64,000 nt of DNA from the NCBI RefSeq assembly GCF_024199925.1, contig NZ_JANADR010000001.1:4839501-4903500 (forward strand). The letters are read 5' to 3'. Source of the DNA: Bradyrhizobium sp. CCGUVB1N3. Its GTDB lineage: Bacteria > Pseudomonadota > Alphaproteobacteria > Rhizobiales > Xanthobacteraceae. Positions 24,840 to 34,774 of the stretch are shown piece after piece. The position numbers and the translations under genes were made by a program. The first letter of the stretch is position 1. Each line of letters begins with the position of its first letter. The notes under the pieces are model-generated. The model was not told the DNA's origin. It worked only from the letters and a program-made list of their open reading frames with translations, and did no database searches.

Positions 24840-25301
24840 ATGATCAGGATTGTTGCCGTTTGCACGATGTGCGTAGTCGGCATGGCTTCCCCGCTCGGCC
24901 CAAGCCGCGCGCCAGCACCAGTCGCCGAAGTTGGTATGGCGTCGGATTTTCCAGCGGTCAGCGGCAACAAAGGCGATCGGCTACCGATCCACACCGAACC
25001 AATTGCGCCGAAGGTCGACGTCGAGGCCGATAGGCCGGCCGTACCGACATCCCAAATCGCTGTTGCCCCGCCGCCGGCCGAACCCAAGGCGGAACGAAAG
25101 CTGCCCGAGTTCATTCCTCGTCACTGGCACGATCCGACGGCTTCGAAAAACAAGATCCAAAACCGCGGTGTCGCCGATGCGAAGAGATCGCAGACGCGTC
25201 CGATCGAAAAACCCAAGGAAGTCAGCGAAACGAAGAATTGCAGTTCAGACGGACTGGCCCCCCTTCTGCGGCAGCTTAATCTGCAGCCGCGCTGCGAGTG
25301 A
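24840..25301 (+). CDS. exported Pro-rich hypothetical protein
   Basis: 153 residues from ATG 24840. The N-terminus MIRIVAVCTMCVVGMASPLG is a short signal or anchor; a Pro/Ala-rich middle is followed by FIPRHWHDPTASKNK and a C-terminal SDGLAPLLRQLNLQPRCE with two Cys. The ribosome site is weak and the longer frame from 24678 is unlikely. Unknown function. 24491-24839 before it shows no gene. Confidence 0.6.
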   Translation: MIRIVAVCTMCVVGMASPLGPSRAPAPVAEVGMASDFPAVSGNKGDRLPIHTEPIAPKVDVEADRPAVPTSQIAVAPPPAEPKAERKLPEFIPRHWHDPTASKNKIQNRGVADAKRSQTRPIEKPKEVSETKNCSSDGLAPLLRQLNLQPRCE

Positions 25302-25370
25302 CAAGCTCGAACGCAGCTGCATGAATCGGTTGAGTGAGCTTCGCAAATCCGCTTCGTCGCGCCGGTCGGC

Positions 25371-27404
25371 TCAACCTGCCTTGCGCACCGTCTGCAAAAA
25401 CTCCGCGACGTCGCGCTTGAGCGCGTGGGCCTGGTCCTGCAGGGCGGCGGCTGCAGCGAGCGCGGCTTCAGCGCCGGCATCGGTTTCGCCCGCGACGTTG
25501 CGGACGGAGCCGACCTGATCGGTCACGGCCGCGGTACCGTTGGCCGCCTGCTCGACATTGCGAGCAATCTCGGCAGTCGCGGCGCCCTGCTCCTCGACCG
25601 CCGAGGCAATCGTGGTCCCGATCTCGGTCATGGCGGCGATGGTCTTGCCGATCTGGCCGATCGCCGCGACCGACTGGCCGGTCGAGCTCTGGATCTCGGC
25701 GACGAGGCCCGAAATCTCTTCGGTGGCGCGCGCCGTCTGCGTCGCGAGGCTCTTCACCTCGTTGGCGACCACGGCAAAGCCCTTGCCGGCCTCGCCGGCA
25801 CGCGCGGATTCGATGGTGGCATTGAGCGCGAGCAGGTTGGTTTGGCTCGCGATCGCCTGGATCAGCTGGACCACCGAGCCGATCCGCTCGGCCGAATTGG
25901 ACAGCGCGCGCATCAGCGCCTCGGTGCGCGACGCCTCTTCCTTGGCCTGGTCGGACACCGAGACGGAGCGGGCCACCTGGCTCGAGATTTCCTTGATCGA
26001 GGCCGCGAGCTGGTGCGTAGCGGCCGCAACCGTCTGAACATTGGAGGAAGCCTGAGCCGAGGTCGTGGCGACCTGCTCGGCGAGCGAGCGACCGCGCTCG
26101 GCGACGCGGGCGAGGCTCTCCGCGCTCTGTCCCATCTCTTCGGCACGGCTCGATACGCCGCCGATGACGCCTTCCATGCCACGATCGAAGCGATCGGCAA
26201 GCGCCCCCATCATCGCCGCGCGCTCGGTCTCGGCCGCGGCGCGCTGCGCGGCGGCGTCCTGCTCCATACGGCGGACGGTCTGCGCACTTTGCCGGAACAC
26301 TTCGACGGCACTGGCCATATGGCCGATCTCGTCGCCACGTTCGCCACCGGGGATCGCCTGGTCGAGCTCGCCGGCCGCAAGCGTCTGCATGCGCAAGGTC
26401 ATCTGGCCGATCGGTCGCGACACGCTGCGCCCGATCAGCCAGGCAAGCAGCGCGCCAAGGACGAGTGCGGAGCCTGCGACCACCATCACCATGCTGTGCG
26501 TGCGCTCGACCGCTTCCGCCGTCAACCGGCTTTGCTCCGTGCGCGCCGCGCCAAGCGCCTGGCTGATCGTGCCGGTCTGCGCGTCAATCGCTTTGCTTGC
26601 CTTGCCGAGATCGGCCTGGCTCTTGCGCAGCTCGCCGACGGCGGCGACGAGATCGGGGAGTGTCGCCGATTGATCCGCAAGCGACTTTTTGAGCACCGCA
26701 ACCAGGTTCTTCAGACGCGGCGCGTCGGCGCCACCGATCTCTGCCTCGCTATTGGCAATCGCGCCTTGCGCATACCCGATGGCAAGCACGGCATCGTCGG
26801 CGTCGGCTTGGGCCTGGGTCGCCATGTAGTGAAGCAGCGCAACACGCACCGCTTCGACCGAGCCGGCCAAACGCAGCGGGTTCAGCAAATGGTCCGCCCC
26901 GGACTGGTTGGCGAGCGTCACCTGGATCGCGGCGACGTCGAGACCGGCCGAAGCGCCGAGCGCCTCGCTCCTGGTGCTGGCGTTGCGCAAATGATCGACG
27001 GCGGCAGCGACTGCCGTGAAGGACTTCCTGTAAGTGTCGAGCGCTTCGACAAGCACGCCACGGCCGGCCGCAATTGCCGGTAGGCGGCCGAATTGCTGGT
27101 CGATCTGCTCGAAGACCTGGCCGAACTTATCGATCGCCTTGGCCGCGCTGTCGCGATCGCCGAGGTTGCGCGTCCGGATGAATTTTTCTACCGCGAGATC
27201 GGTCGAGAGCAGCGCGGCATGGACGCGGGCCATGCCTGCATCGCCATCGGCACTGGTGACGAGATCTCGGACCGTGCCGCCGATACCGGAGAGCCGCATC
27301 ACGGCGAGCAGCGCCAGCACGGTGAGCAAGCCAAGGATCAGCGCGAAGCCGCCGAAAATGCGTGGGCGGATTCCAATGCGCGACAGGAGCAGGGACAGGG
27401 TCAT
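25371..27404 (-). CDS. methyl-accepting chemotaxis protein
   Basis: 677 residues from ATG 27404. TM1 (about 13-36, [20 protein letters not shown]) is followed by a helical periplasmic sensor of about 260 residues, TM2 ([20 protein letters not shown]), a HAMP domain ([20 protein letters not shown]) and the signalling domain with the conserved hairpin ([37 protein letters not shown]). It should control CheA. It follows a TRAP solute-binding protein gene on the same strand, which might hand it a ligand; that link is inference. The longer frame to 27488 runs through a repeat. Confidence 0.93.
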   Translation of the reverse strand: MTLSLLLSRIGIRPRIFGGFALILGLLTVLALLAVMRLSGIGGTVRDLVTSADGDAGMARVHAALLSTDLAVEKFIRTRNLGDRDSAAKAIDKFGQVFEQIDQQFGRLPAIAAGRGVLVEALDTYRKSFTAVAAAVDHLRNASTRSEALGASAGLDVAAIQVTLANQSGADHLLNPLRLAGSVEAVRVALLHYMATQAQADADDAVLAIGYAQGAIANSEAEIGGADAPRLKNLVAVLKKSLADQSATLPDLVAAVGELRKSQADLGKASKAIDAQTGTISQALGAARTEQSRLTAEAVERTHSMVMVVAGSALVLGALLAWLIGRSVSRPIGQMTLRMQTLAAGELDQAIPGGERGDEIGHMASAVEVFRQSAQTVRRMEQDAAAQRAAAETERAAMMGALADRFDRGMEGVIGGVSSRAEEMGQSAESLARVAERGRSLAEQVATTSAQASSNVQTVAAATHQLAASIKEISSQVARSVSVSDQAKEEASRTEALMRALSNSAERIGSVVQLIQAIASQTNLLALNATIESARAGEAGKGFAVVANEVKSLATQTARATEEISGLVAEIQSSTGQSVAAIGQIGKTIAAMTEIGTTIASAVEEQGAATAEIARNVEQAANGTAAVTDQVGSVRNVAGETDAGAEAALAAAAALQDQAHALKRDVAEFLQTVRKAG

Positions 27405-27427
27405 GGCTTTTGAGGCCTTTTGATTGA

Positions 27428-27474
27428 GCATGATCTTTTCGGAAGACCGCTGCACGCGCTTCGGGCCAACGGCG
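27428..27474. repeat. intergenic repeat, family C (partial copy)
   Basis: GCATGATCTTTTCGGAAGAC followed by CGCTGCACGCGCTTCGGGCC. It resembles the right half of the copy at 28693-28787 (GGACCGCTTCACGCACTTTG). It lies between the chemoreceptor and dctP-like genes. Confidence 0.55.
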
Positions 27475-27496
27475 CCCTTCGGATTCATCTGGTGCT

Positions 27497-28480
27497 CTAC
27501 GGCGTAGCCCGGATTTGCGCGAGCACGTCCTTGCCGAAACGCTTCTCGAATTCAGGCTCCAGCGGCTTCACCGCATCGATGAAGGGCTGGCGATCAACTT
27601 TTTCGATGATCTCCATGCCGCCTTTGCGCAGCTCGTCGAGTTTCTTCGCCTCCTCTTCAGCACCGGCCTTCCAGGTGGCTTCGGCACCAGCCTTGGCAGC
27701 GGCGATGATGGTGGCCTGATCCGCGGGCTTGAGGGCCTGGAACATGTCGCGATTGGCGACGAAGGCGATCGGCGCGAAGAAATGCCCGGTCAGGCTGACA
27801 TGTTTCTGGACTTCCTCGAGATGGCTGGTGGCGATGGTCATGACGGGATTCTCCTGCCCGTCGATGCGGCCATCCCTCAGCGCCGAATAGACCAGCGTGA
27901 ACTCCATCGGCACGACCTCGGCGCCCAGCGCCTTGAAGGTCATCTGATAGACCTCGTTAGGCAGCACGCGGATCTTCAGCCCTTGGAGGTCGGCGGGCGA
28001 GCGGATCGGCCGTTTTGAATTGGTGATATTGCGAAAGCCCTGCTTCCCGATCGCGAGCAGCACCAGTCCCTTATCGGCGAAACGTTTAGCGAGCGCAGCG
28101 CCGACCGGCCCCTCCGCGACTGCCTTGGCTTGCGCAGCGTCGCGGAACAGGAAAGGCACGTCGAAGACGCCGAATTCCGGCACGGCGGAACTCACCACCG
28201 AGCCGGAGAGAGTTGCCATGTCGACCACACCGCCGCGCAGCGCGGCCAGGATAGCCGTCTCGCTCCCCAGCGTGTTGCCACCGCGTTCATCAAGGATGAT
28301 GCGGTTCTCCGCAAGCTCAACGAGCTTGCGGCGGAATTCGTCCGAACCGATCTGCTGCGGCGCCTGCTGTGCCGAATTGAACACCAGCGACACCATCTGC
28401 GGCGTCCCGGTGGCGGGCATCAGCCCAAGAACCGACAGCACCAGGACAGCGCTGATCAGACCAACAGATTGCCGCTTCAT
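27497..28480 (-). CDS. TRAP transporter solute-binding protein, DctP family
   Basis: 327 residues from ATG 28480. The signal peptide is about residues 1-25 ([20 protein letters not shown]). The DctP fold shows [47 protein letters not shown], the [20 protein letters not shown] segment that holds the carboxylate-binding Arg, and [13 protein letters not shown]. It binds an organic acid in the periplasm. No DctQ or DctM genes are adjacent, so it is an orphan here. The next gene downstream is a chemoreceptor. Confidence 0.9.
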   Translation of the reverse strand: MKRQSVGLISAVLVLSVLGLMPATGTPQMVSLVFNSAQQAPQQIGSDEFRRKLVELAENRIILDERGGNTLGSETAILAALRGGVVDMATLSGSVVSSAVPEFGVFDVPFLFRDAAQAKAVAEGPVGAALAKRFADKGLVLLAIGKQGFRNITNSKRPIRSPADLQGLKIRVLPNEVYQMTFKALGAEVVPMEFTLVYSALRDGRIDGQENPVMTIATSHLEEVQKHVSLTGHFFAPIAFVANRDMFQALKPADQATIIAAAKAGAEATWKAGAEEEAKKLDELRKGGMEIIEKVDRQPFIDAVKPLEPEFEKRFGKDVLAQIRATP

Positions 28481-28640
28481 CCAACGATCTCCCCCAGGCG
28501 CCGCGACGATAGCGGGATACGTTGTACGAAATGTTAACCTTGAGCGGCGCGCGGTCATACGGTGCATCAGGGTCGCAGGTCGGCGCCTCGCCTTCGCCTG
28601 TCGTCGATCCCGTCGCGAAGCCGACTTACCTTCTCTTCCA

Positions 28641-28677
28641 AAGCGCGATGAGATGAGGGTGAATCATCATCGCGCTT
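28641..28677. repeat. REP-like inverted repeat, family D
   Basis: AAGCGCGATGA (28641-28651) and TCATCGCGCTT (28667-28677) pair perfectly around 15 bases, an intergenic hairpin typical of bradyrhizobial genomes. Confidence 0.65.
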
Positions 28678-28692
28678 CGGGTTGTTGCTTGA

Positions 28693-28787
28693 GCATGATC
28701 TCGGCGCAAACGCGATCCGCTGATGTCGCGAGGGAGGACCGCTTCACGCACTTTGCGCCAACGCGGCCCTTCGGGTCCGGATCATGC
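28693..28787. repeat. intergenic repeat, family C (full copy)
   Basis: Bounded by GCATGATC (28693-28700) and GATCATGC (28780-28787). The inner part is shared with 27428-27474. It lies in the 320-base gap upstream of the dctP-like gene, which contains no gene. Confidence 0.6.
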
Positions 28788-28801
28788 CGTAGAGGCCGCC
28801 A

Positions 28802-29254
28802 TCAAAGATTCTTGTTGAGGTAATCGCGGACCAGCAGCTTGTTTTGATTCGGCGTGAGACTGAAAAAGAACTTCACCGTTCCTTCGCCGTCCAGGGTCAC
28901 CGACGGGGTGGACGCGCCACCGCAGGTCAGCGTCTTGACCTTTGCGCTCAACGCTTCCTTGCCGAGAGAATCCGAGCAAATATCCTCCATCGCAGCCAGG
29001 GCCGCGGTACACCACGAGACGACGTTCTGGCTGGCGGTCTGCGCGGAGTCGAAGCCGCTCCAGTCGAAGCCAGTCTTCAGATGCGTGCCACAAGCGCGGT
29101 CCGTGAGCTCGGCGGCATGCCCCAGCTCAGCTTCGCGTGAAGCGTGCATCCGCCGGTCTTCCAACGATTCCGCCGCCGCGATACGTACCCCAAGGCAGCA
29201 AAGCGCGAGCGCAAGCGCCGACCACTTGAGGCCACGGATCCTTAGTCTAGGCAT
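28802..29254 (-). CDS. small exported protein, function unknown
   Basis: 150 residues from ATG 29254, which has an AAGGAG site at ideal spacing. The signal peptide ends near VRIAAAES. The mature part has four Cys (DRACGT, VSWCTA, EDICSD, LTCGG) and ends in a hydrophilic VRDYLNKNL. It probably folds with disulfides in the periplasm. Unrecognised. Confidence 0.7.
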   Translation of the reverse strand: MPRLRIRGLKWSALALALCCLGVRIAAAESLEDRRMHASREAELGHAAELTDRACGTHLKTGFDWSGFDSAQTASQNVVSWCTAALAAMEDICSDSLGKEALSAKVKTLTCGGASTPSVTLDGEGTVKFFFSLTPNQNKLLVRDYLNKNL

Positions 29255-29616
29255 TGAATTTCTCCTTTGCATTCGTGCGATTGCCAAGCTTGGTCGCAAG
29301 TCACCCGTATCGGGTTCGAACAACAGCAAGGCTGCAAGCGGATTTGACGTCGAGAAGGATGCCTCCGCGGAAACATGAATCAACAGCTCTCGACGTCCCG
29401 CAGAGCGTAGGGCCTCGTTTCCGCCTTCCCGCGGACGGTTGATTCCGTCTTCGCGGCCCAGAGCGTCAAGATCCATGCCGTGTCGATCGGATTGAGAGGG
29501 CTCAACTGCAAGTTGCCGGATAAAATTATGCTTATATGAAATAACAATGTTTGCTCTGACCTAATCAAGCGATTACGGTCCTCATCCCTTTTTGGTAATG
29601 AGTTCGGGGCCCGCCA

Positions 29617-29793
29617 ATGACCGGTTTCCAAGCCAAGCTGGAACGCTTTGAATGCCTTGCTGACGAATGCGAGTTGATTGCCAAGCGGGCGGATGGAGGC
29701 AACCGCGAGCTATACCTGCGGATGGGCGAGCACTATCGCGGTTTGGCAAATGATATGCGCGCCCTCATTGCGTCGTTCGACGTCGCCGCCTGA
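29617..29793 (+). CDS. 58-residue helical protein
   Basis: ATG 29617 to TGA 29793. Two amphipathic helices: FQAKLERFECLADECELIAK and ELYLRMGEHYRGLANDMRAL. The L-A-D-E-C-x-x-I-A-x-R pattern resembles the short helical proteins that occur in many copies in rhizobia. Role unknown. Confidence 0.6.
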   Translation: MTGFQAKLERFECLADECELIAKRADGGNRELYLRMGEHYRGLANDMRALIASFDVAA

Positions 29794-30022
29794 TCGCTCG
29801 CACCCCGGCCACGGCAGCGCGCCGTCACCCGGTCAGCGGACATTTTGCCCGAGCGCCCAGCCCTCAGCTGGTAGCTGATCCGCGCGCCCTCGGCCAAGCC
29901 CGCATAGCCGCTGATTTGCCACCGAAATCCTCCCCAGCCGTACACTCTGGCGATAGGAACGTTTTGATCCGCTGCGAGTCACTACAGGCGCAATCGATCC
30001 GGTGTTGCCTGAGGGTCGACCA

Positions 30023-30181
30023 ATGGACAAAGCAGCCAATTACGCCATCTCGGCTCTCATCATGGGAACCGGTATCTGGATCTTTGTCACCGGCCTGTCC
30101 TCCACCTCACCCGCCCTGTGGACTGTCGTCGCGCTAGACCATATCTTGATCGGTCTCATAAGCGCCGTCGGCCCCAGCTAG
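30023..30181 (+). CDS. 52-residue two-helix membrane protein
   Basis: ATG 30023 to TAG 30181. Two hydrophobic segments (YAISALIMGTGIWIFVTGL; ALWTVVALDHILIGLISAVG). I recall similar AISAL-x-MGTGIWIF proteins in bradyrhizobia. Unknown role. Confidence 0.55.
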   Translation: MDKAANYAISALIMGTGIWIFVTGLSSTSPALWTVVALDHILIGLISAVGPS

Positions 30182-30203
30182 CAATTTCGGTGAGGCCTAA
30201 AGG

Positions 30204-30344
30204 ATGCTCGACAAAGCGATGCAGCTTCAGCTTCCTCACTGGCTGATGATCGCCGGCATGTTTCTGGTGATCATCGGGACTCTGGGCATGCTCATTCCGC
30301 GGCGAAAGGAGCCGTCTTCGAAGCAGTCGGCCAATGACCGATAG
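30204..30344 (+). CDS. 46-residue single-helix membrane protein
   Basis: ATG 30204 to TAG 30344, 22 bases after the previous small gene and in the same direction. One helix (WLMIAGMFLVIIGTLGMLI) is followed by a basic, hydrophilic tail (PRRKEPSSKQSAND). Possibly co-transcribed with 30023-30181. Confidence 0.5.
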   Translation: MLDKAMQLQLPHWLMIAGMFLVIIGTLGMLIPRRKEPSSKQSANDR

Positions 30345-30397
30345 CCAAGCCTCACGGGCGCCCAATTGCGCTCTCCGCATGCCTTGAATGTGCGGGA

Positions 30398-31480
30398 TTA
30401 GATCCCCTCGAGCGAAGTGCCGTTGCGCTGCCGCCAGAATGGCGCGTCGGGAAAGCGATGTTCGGATGCGTAGATTGCGCGCTGCGTGACGAGATAGGAC
30501 GCGATCCCTTCCAAGAACTGTCGTTCATATTGCCGGAATGCGGTGCAATCCTGAGCCAGGAGGCCCGTTGCACTCCCGGCAGCCTGGATGCCGCTCCATA
30601 GCGCGGTGGCAAGACCGTTCGCGCCCAACGGATCGAGGGCACTCGCGGCATCACCAGCCCGGACGATGCGATCGTCCATCAGCTTTGACAATGTTACGGT
30701 GCTCGCCGGCGCGAATTGCAGTTGGGCGCACGTGGCCGCGTCGATACCGAGGCTCGTCAGCCGCGCCGAGACCGCGCTGGTCTGCGAGGCCATGTGTGCC
30801 CACAGATTCATGTCTCTGCGCAGTCCCGCCGGCAGCAAATCCGAATCCGTGAAGAAGCCGAGCAGGATCCGGTCGCGGGGCATCACGGACATGTACCACC
30901 ATCCCGTCGCCACAGCCTCGACAAGAGTCGCCGGCACGGCTTCGGCCTCGTCCTCGAGGTCGAAGATACCGTAACAGGCCACCAGCTTGTCGAGACGGCG
31001 AAGCTGCGCTTCGGATCCAGACGTCACGGCGGAGCGGCCGGAGCAATCGACGACGAACTCCGCTTCGATCGAGGAACCGTCGGCAAGATCAACAGCGACG
31101 TGTGTCGGCGATCTCGATAGCCGGCGAGCCTCGGAGGAGAGCCGCTCGACGCCGTCGGCATCAAGCGATTCCGCCATGCGCTGTTCGAGCCGTTGCCGAT
31201 CGATGTGCCAGCCCGACTCCTGGTGAAACGTGTCGCGCCGCAGCGCGGCCCGGCCCCACAGGGAATAGCGCCCCTGACACGCGATCGCGGTCTCCGCGTC
31301 AAGCAAACCTGACCAGCCGAGGCTTTCCAGATAGGGCGACGCCCGAAACGAGAGCGTTTCGCCGCGACTGGCGACATCGTGTCCGGGCGCAATGAGAAGG
31401 GGACGGCATCCCCGCCGCAACAGGGTGCGGGCGCAGGCCATTCCTGCCATTCCCGCGCCCAGAATCACGACCTTGCGCAT
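30398..31480 (-). CDS. LodB/GoxB-like flavoprotein (tryptophan-halogenase-like monooxygenase)
   Basis: 360 residues. The N-terminal FAD-binding Rossmann motif is VVILGAGMAGMACARTLLRR; a second motif DRIVRAGDAASALDPLGANG places the ribityl-binding Asp. Proteins of this type next to a LodA-like enzyme are needed to make its cysteine tryptophylquinone cofactor. The gene starts 6 bases after the LodA-like stop, so the two are co-translated. Assignment depends largely on this pairing; by sequence alone it would be an FAD-dependent oxidoreductase. Confidence 0.82.
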   Translation of the reverse strand: MRKVVILGAGMAGMACARTLLRRGCRPLLIAPGHDVASRGETLSFRASPYLESLGWSGLLDAETAIACQGRYSLWGRAALRRDTFHQESGWHIDRQRLEQRMAESLDADGVERLSSEARRLSRSPTHVAVDLADGSSIEAEFVVDCSGRSAVTSGSEAQLRRLDKLVACYGIFDLEDEAEAVPATLVEAVATGWWYMSVMPRDRILLGFFTDSDLLPAGLRRDMNLWAHMASQTSAVSARLTSLGIDAATCAQLQFAPASTVTLSKLMDDRIVRAGDAASALDPLGANGLATALWSGIQAAGSATGLLAQDCTAFRQYERQFLEGIASYLVTQRAIYASEHRFPDAPFWRQRNGTSLEGI

Positions 31481-31486
31481 TCTCGT

Positions 31487-33451
31487 TCAGGTGGGATCTT
31501 TGCTCGCAGAGAGATCGAGCGTACCGCGCTGCACTTCGACAAAGACATCCCGGGGAATGCCGGGGAGATCCTTCGGTCCGGTGCGGCGCACGACGACGCC
31601 CATTTGCGTCCACAACGCGATCATTCGCCGCAGTCCATCGGTGTAGCTCGCCTCGACATGCAGACCGATTCCAGTCGCCCCCCGCGACCATGCAACTCGC
31701 GCGTGATAGAAGCGAAGTCGCTCTTCCGCGGAAAGATCCGCCCGCATCATCTGTTTGTAGAAACCTTCCGGCAGCACATCGACCGGAAGCAGTGCGGGCC
31801 ACCATACGGGCGTCGGGAACCCCTCTCCGGTGAGCACAGACTGGCAACTGAACGCATCGCCCTGCCAGGGAACGCCCATCCATCGCGTGAGATCACCGGG
31901 CGCCTGTGGCCCCACGGGGGCACCATCTTCGGGCCGGCCGGGATGACCGGAGAAGACATTTTGCGGATTGAGCTGCAAGCCCACATCCTGAACGAGGCTT
32001 TTCCTTTTGGAGATGGCGATGCGGAAGGGCAGCGCCGTTTCCTTCGTCGAACGATAAAGCGCAGCGTGACGGACCGGCCATGTAATTTCCACGCCCGGAT
32101 GGAACGCACCACCCGAACACGCATCCAGCGCCGCGCGGGTGAGCGCTTCCGGCCGCAGCGACAACGGCATGTCGTCGAGCTGCCCGACGGCGTCGGCTGC
32201 TGAATCGTCGAAGTCGTTGGTGAACGCACCTTTGGCCCAGTGGCTCAGGATCTGGTATTGCGTGGAAGTCAGCGTGAGCCAGCCGGTCGGGCTTCCCGGG
32301 AAGTTGACGCCATCACCCAGCATTGGCGGCAGCGCGTCGGGGCGCCGATCTTCGCCGCCGGGTTTGCGGAACGCCGCGAGAATCTTTTCGCGTGCGGGAC
32401 GGGCTTTTTCCGTGGGGTCGGCAAGCGTTTTGATGACAGCCGGATCTGAAAGATCGTCAAGATCGTTCCAGGCTTTGCTGAGATAGGACGCCTGCACGAT
32501 CCACTGCATCATGCCGGAGCGCCGCAGGATCGGAAGGACATCCCGGCGGAAGGACACTGGCGCGGCCAGCATTTTCATATGCCCGGACGCGATCATCGCT
32601 TCACGTGCGGCGTCGTAGAGGCTGACGATCGGTTCGATCTGGGGCGCGAATTTCGGACCGCAGCAAACCACCCAGGCCGGCTCGCAATCCACGTCCGCAT
32701 CGCCGATCCGGGCCGTGGCCTTCACCCAGCCATCACACCAATCGTCATGCCATCCGTCGTTGTTGGTGAAATCGCGCACCGGATTCTGTGGCAAGGCGGA
32801 ATTCGAGACGCCATCGGCAGGAAACACCAGAAGACGACCGGATTCGTCGGTGCGCAGATGGCCGAGCGTCACCGGCATCTTCTTCCAGAACTGACCAGCC
32901 ATGCGGTAGGTCGCGTCGCGCCCGTCCGCGTTCTTCGAAGCGCCGTCAATCCGAACCGGGCCAGCGTCGATGACCAGCATCTCTTCGCGGCGAGCCTGCG
33001 CTATTTGGGCGTTACGCAGCGCGCCGGGAATGCCGGGCGCGCTGTCGCCACCATCCATCGCGTTCGAGTAGCCGTACCAGGCCGCCTTGCTGTTGGCCAC
33101 GTGCACCGTCCAGCGCAGACCATCGGATGCACCCAGCTCGCGTACCACGCGTCCCTGATCGTCATAGCCGTACACGCGAAAACGCTGGACTTGCTTCTTG
33201 AGACGGCCCGGTCCCTGCTTGAAACCGCCCGGCGGCTCGTTCATCAGCCCCGGAACCTCGGGTGCGAAAAACCATTCGTCGCCATTGCCGACGCGCGAAA
33301 AGCCGATCGCCGGGAAAATCGCTGCACGCACGATGCGCGCGCCAGCCGGCGCCGGCTCCTGCGCTTGCACCGGCAACACCGCCGCCTTGAAAAGCGCAGG
33401 CGCGGCAAAACTGAGGGCGGATGCGCTGATCAGAAAATCGCGGCGCTTCAT
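31487..33451 (-). CDS. LodA/GoxA-like CTQ-dependent amino-acid oxidase, Tat-exported
   Basis: 654 residues from ATG 33451. A twin-arginine signal (MKRRDFLISASALSFAAPAL) starts the protein. The body shows LodA-family landmarks: RAAIFPAIGFSRVGN, then a Cys in LDACSGGAFHPGVE (C445) and a Trp in MGVPWQGDAFSC (W529), which match the Cys and Trp that cross-link into cysteine tryptophylquinone in L-lysine epsilon-oxidase and glycine oxidase. It should oxidise an amino acid or amine, releasing H2O2 and ammonia in the periplasm or outside. The substrate is not readable. First gene of a pair with the flavoprotein. Confidence 0.87.
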   Translation of the reverse strand: MKRRDFLISASALSFAAPALFKAAVLPVQAQEPAPAGARIVRAAIFPAIGFSRVGNGDEWFFAPEVPGLMNEPPGGFKQGPGRLKKQVQRFRVYGYDDQGRVVRELGASDGLRWTVHVANSKAAWYGYSNAMDGGDSAPGIPGALRNAQIAQARREEMLVIDAGPVRIDGASKNADGRDATYRMAGQFWKKMPVTLGHLRTDESGRLLVFPADGVSNSALPQNPVRDFTNNDGWHDDWCDGWVKATARIGDADVDCEPAWVVCCGPKFAPQIEPIVSLYDAAREAMIASGHMKMLAAPVSFRRDVLPILRRSGMMQWIVQASYLSKAWNDLDDLSDPAVIKTLADPTEKARPAREKILAAFRKPGGEDRRPDALPPMLGDGVNFPGSPTGWLTLTSTQYQILSHWAKGAFTNDFDDSAADAVGQLDDMPLSLRPEALTRAALDACSGGAFHPGVEITWPVRHAALYRSTKETALPFRIAISKRKSLVQDVGLQLNPQNVFSGHPGRPEDGAPVGPQAPGDLTRWMGVPWQGDAFSCQSVLTGEGFPTPVWWPALLPVDVLPEGFYKQMMRADLSAEERLRFYHARVAWSRGATGIGLHVEASYTDGLRRMIALWTQMGVVVRRTGPKDLPGIPRDVFVEVQRGTLDLSASKDPT

Positions 33452-33685
33452 GAGCAAGAATCTCCGGCTGTGATCTGCTATTGCCGACGGGTTCTCTAGC
33501 GGTTGCGAAAACCGGGAATCAGCGACCAGCGCATCGCCCGAATTCATCAGATCGATGAGCTGAACAGAACAAGCACTAGGTAGAATTATTTAACGGGTGA
33601 TTATCATCGCTTCGGTCCGCTTCGACGACGGCCGCGCTGCGATCCGACGAGATATTCTCACCTAGCGCACGTCGTGAGCGCACCT

Positions 33686-34168
33686 TCACGCGATCGAAAG
33701 AATCTCGAGCTCCTGATTGCCCGAACCGACGACGTCGCCGACCGCCTTCCCGATCAGCGATTTCGCGACCGGAGCTACGAAGGAGATCGACCCGGCCTTC
33801 GGATCGGCTTCGTCTTCCCCGACGATGCGATAGGTCTGCACGCGGCCATCGGCCCGGCTGAACGTCACCGTGCTGCCGAAGGCGACCGTATCGGTCGACG
33901 CCGGATCGGGGACCAGCTGGGCCGTGCGCAGCCTTTCTGCGAGGTAGCGAACGTCGCGCAAGGGCACCGCCGACTGCCGGCGCTTTTCGTTGACATCTTC
34001 GATACGCTGCGCGGCCTCATAGGCCTCGCGCGCCTGCCGAAGCTGCAACTCCAGAGCTTGCAATCCTGATTGCGTCACCAGGTTGGGATGCGGCGAAATC
34101 GGGCGATCCGGCAACAACGTCTCGGATGCGGTTTCGGCACTCTCTTCTTTGGTAAAGGCGACGCTCAA
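33686..34168 (-). CDS. GreA/GreB-family protein
   Basis: 160 residues. An N-terminal antiparallel coiled coil (SGLQALELQLRQAREAYEAA, QRIEDVNEKRR) and a C-terminal FKBP-like domain (VAFGSTVTFSRADGRVQTYR, ISFVAPVAKSLIGKAVGDVV). This is the layout of transcript-cleavage factors and of Rnk-type RNA polymerase-binding proteins. It has an extra 20 N-terminal residues and differs from housekeeping GreA, so it is probably an accessory paralogue. The upstream gap to 33451 holds no gene. Confidence 0.82.
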   Translation of the reverse strand: MSVAFTKEESAETASETLLPDRPISPHPNLVTQSGLQALELQLRQAREAYEAAQRIEDVNEKRRQSAVPLRDVRYLAERLRTAQLVPDPASTDTVAFGSTVTFSRADGRVQTYRIVGEDEADPKAGSISFVAPVAKSLIGKAVGDVVGSGNQELEILSIA

Positions 34169-34234
34169 TCCAGGACCTCATCGATGTCGAGGGGCGGCGC
34201 AACGTGGTCGCGTCGCACCGCTTGCCAGCATGCG

Positions 34235-34639
34235 CTACTTCTTATCAAACGGAATGTACCGCTGATACTCCTTCGGCACCGAGCTGCGGTAGCGCGAGGG
34301 AACCGTGCCGGTGTCGATCGAATGATCGATTTCCTGCTGCCGCGTCATCTGCTTCTTCCTGGCCGGCTTCTTCTCGGTGGTCTTCTTCGAATCCGTTGAC
34401 GGGGTCGCGGTCGTCGCAGTCGCGGCGGCCGGAGGCGTCGTTGTAGCCGGCGCGGTGGTCTGGGTCGTCGCAGCCGGCGCCGTCGTGGTTTCGGCAGGCG
34501 CAGGGGTCGTGGCTTGAGGTGGCGGCGTGGTTGCCGCAGGCGGTGTGGTGGTGCCGTCGGTGCCCTGCGCCAGCGCGGTCGGCATCTGCAATATGAGCGC
34601 GACTACGGCACTCGCGGCGAGCAAATATGACCTTTGCAT
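34235..34639 (-). CDS. exported Thr/Ala/Pro-rich small protein
   Basis: 134 residues from ATG 34639 (GGAGG five bases upstream). A signal peptide to about residue 24 (ILQMPTALAQ) is followed by a 65-residue tract of Thr, Ala and Pro, then a Lys-rich segment (KKTTEKKPARKKQMTRQQEI) and a C-terminus RSSVPKEYQRYIPFDKK. The pattern suggests a cell-wall or surface-associated protein with a disordered stalk. Unknown function. Confidence 0.7.
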   Translation of the reverse strand: MQRSYLLAASAVVALILQMPTALAQGTDGTTTPPAATTPPPQATTPAPAETTTAPAATTQTTAPATTTPPAAATATTATPSTDSKKTTEKKPARKKQMTRQQEIDHSIDTGTVPSRYRSSVPKEYQRYIPFDKK

Positions 34640-34774
34640 CAGAACCTCCAAAAGTTCCTGATCCGAATGATGAAAGCTAATCCCGCGCGATGGGCGTGCG
34701 CAAGTCGCCGAGCATAGGCCGCAAGACCGGCGCGAAATTTGGCCGGCCTCACACAACGGACGTTGCCGCGCCGC

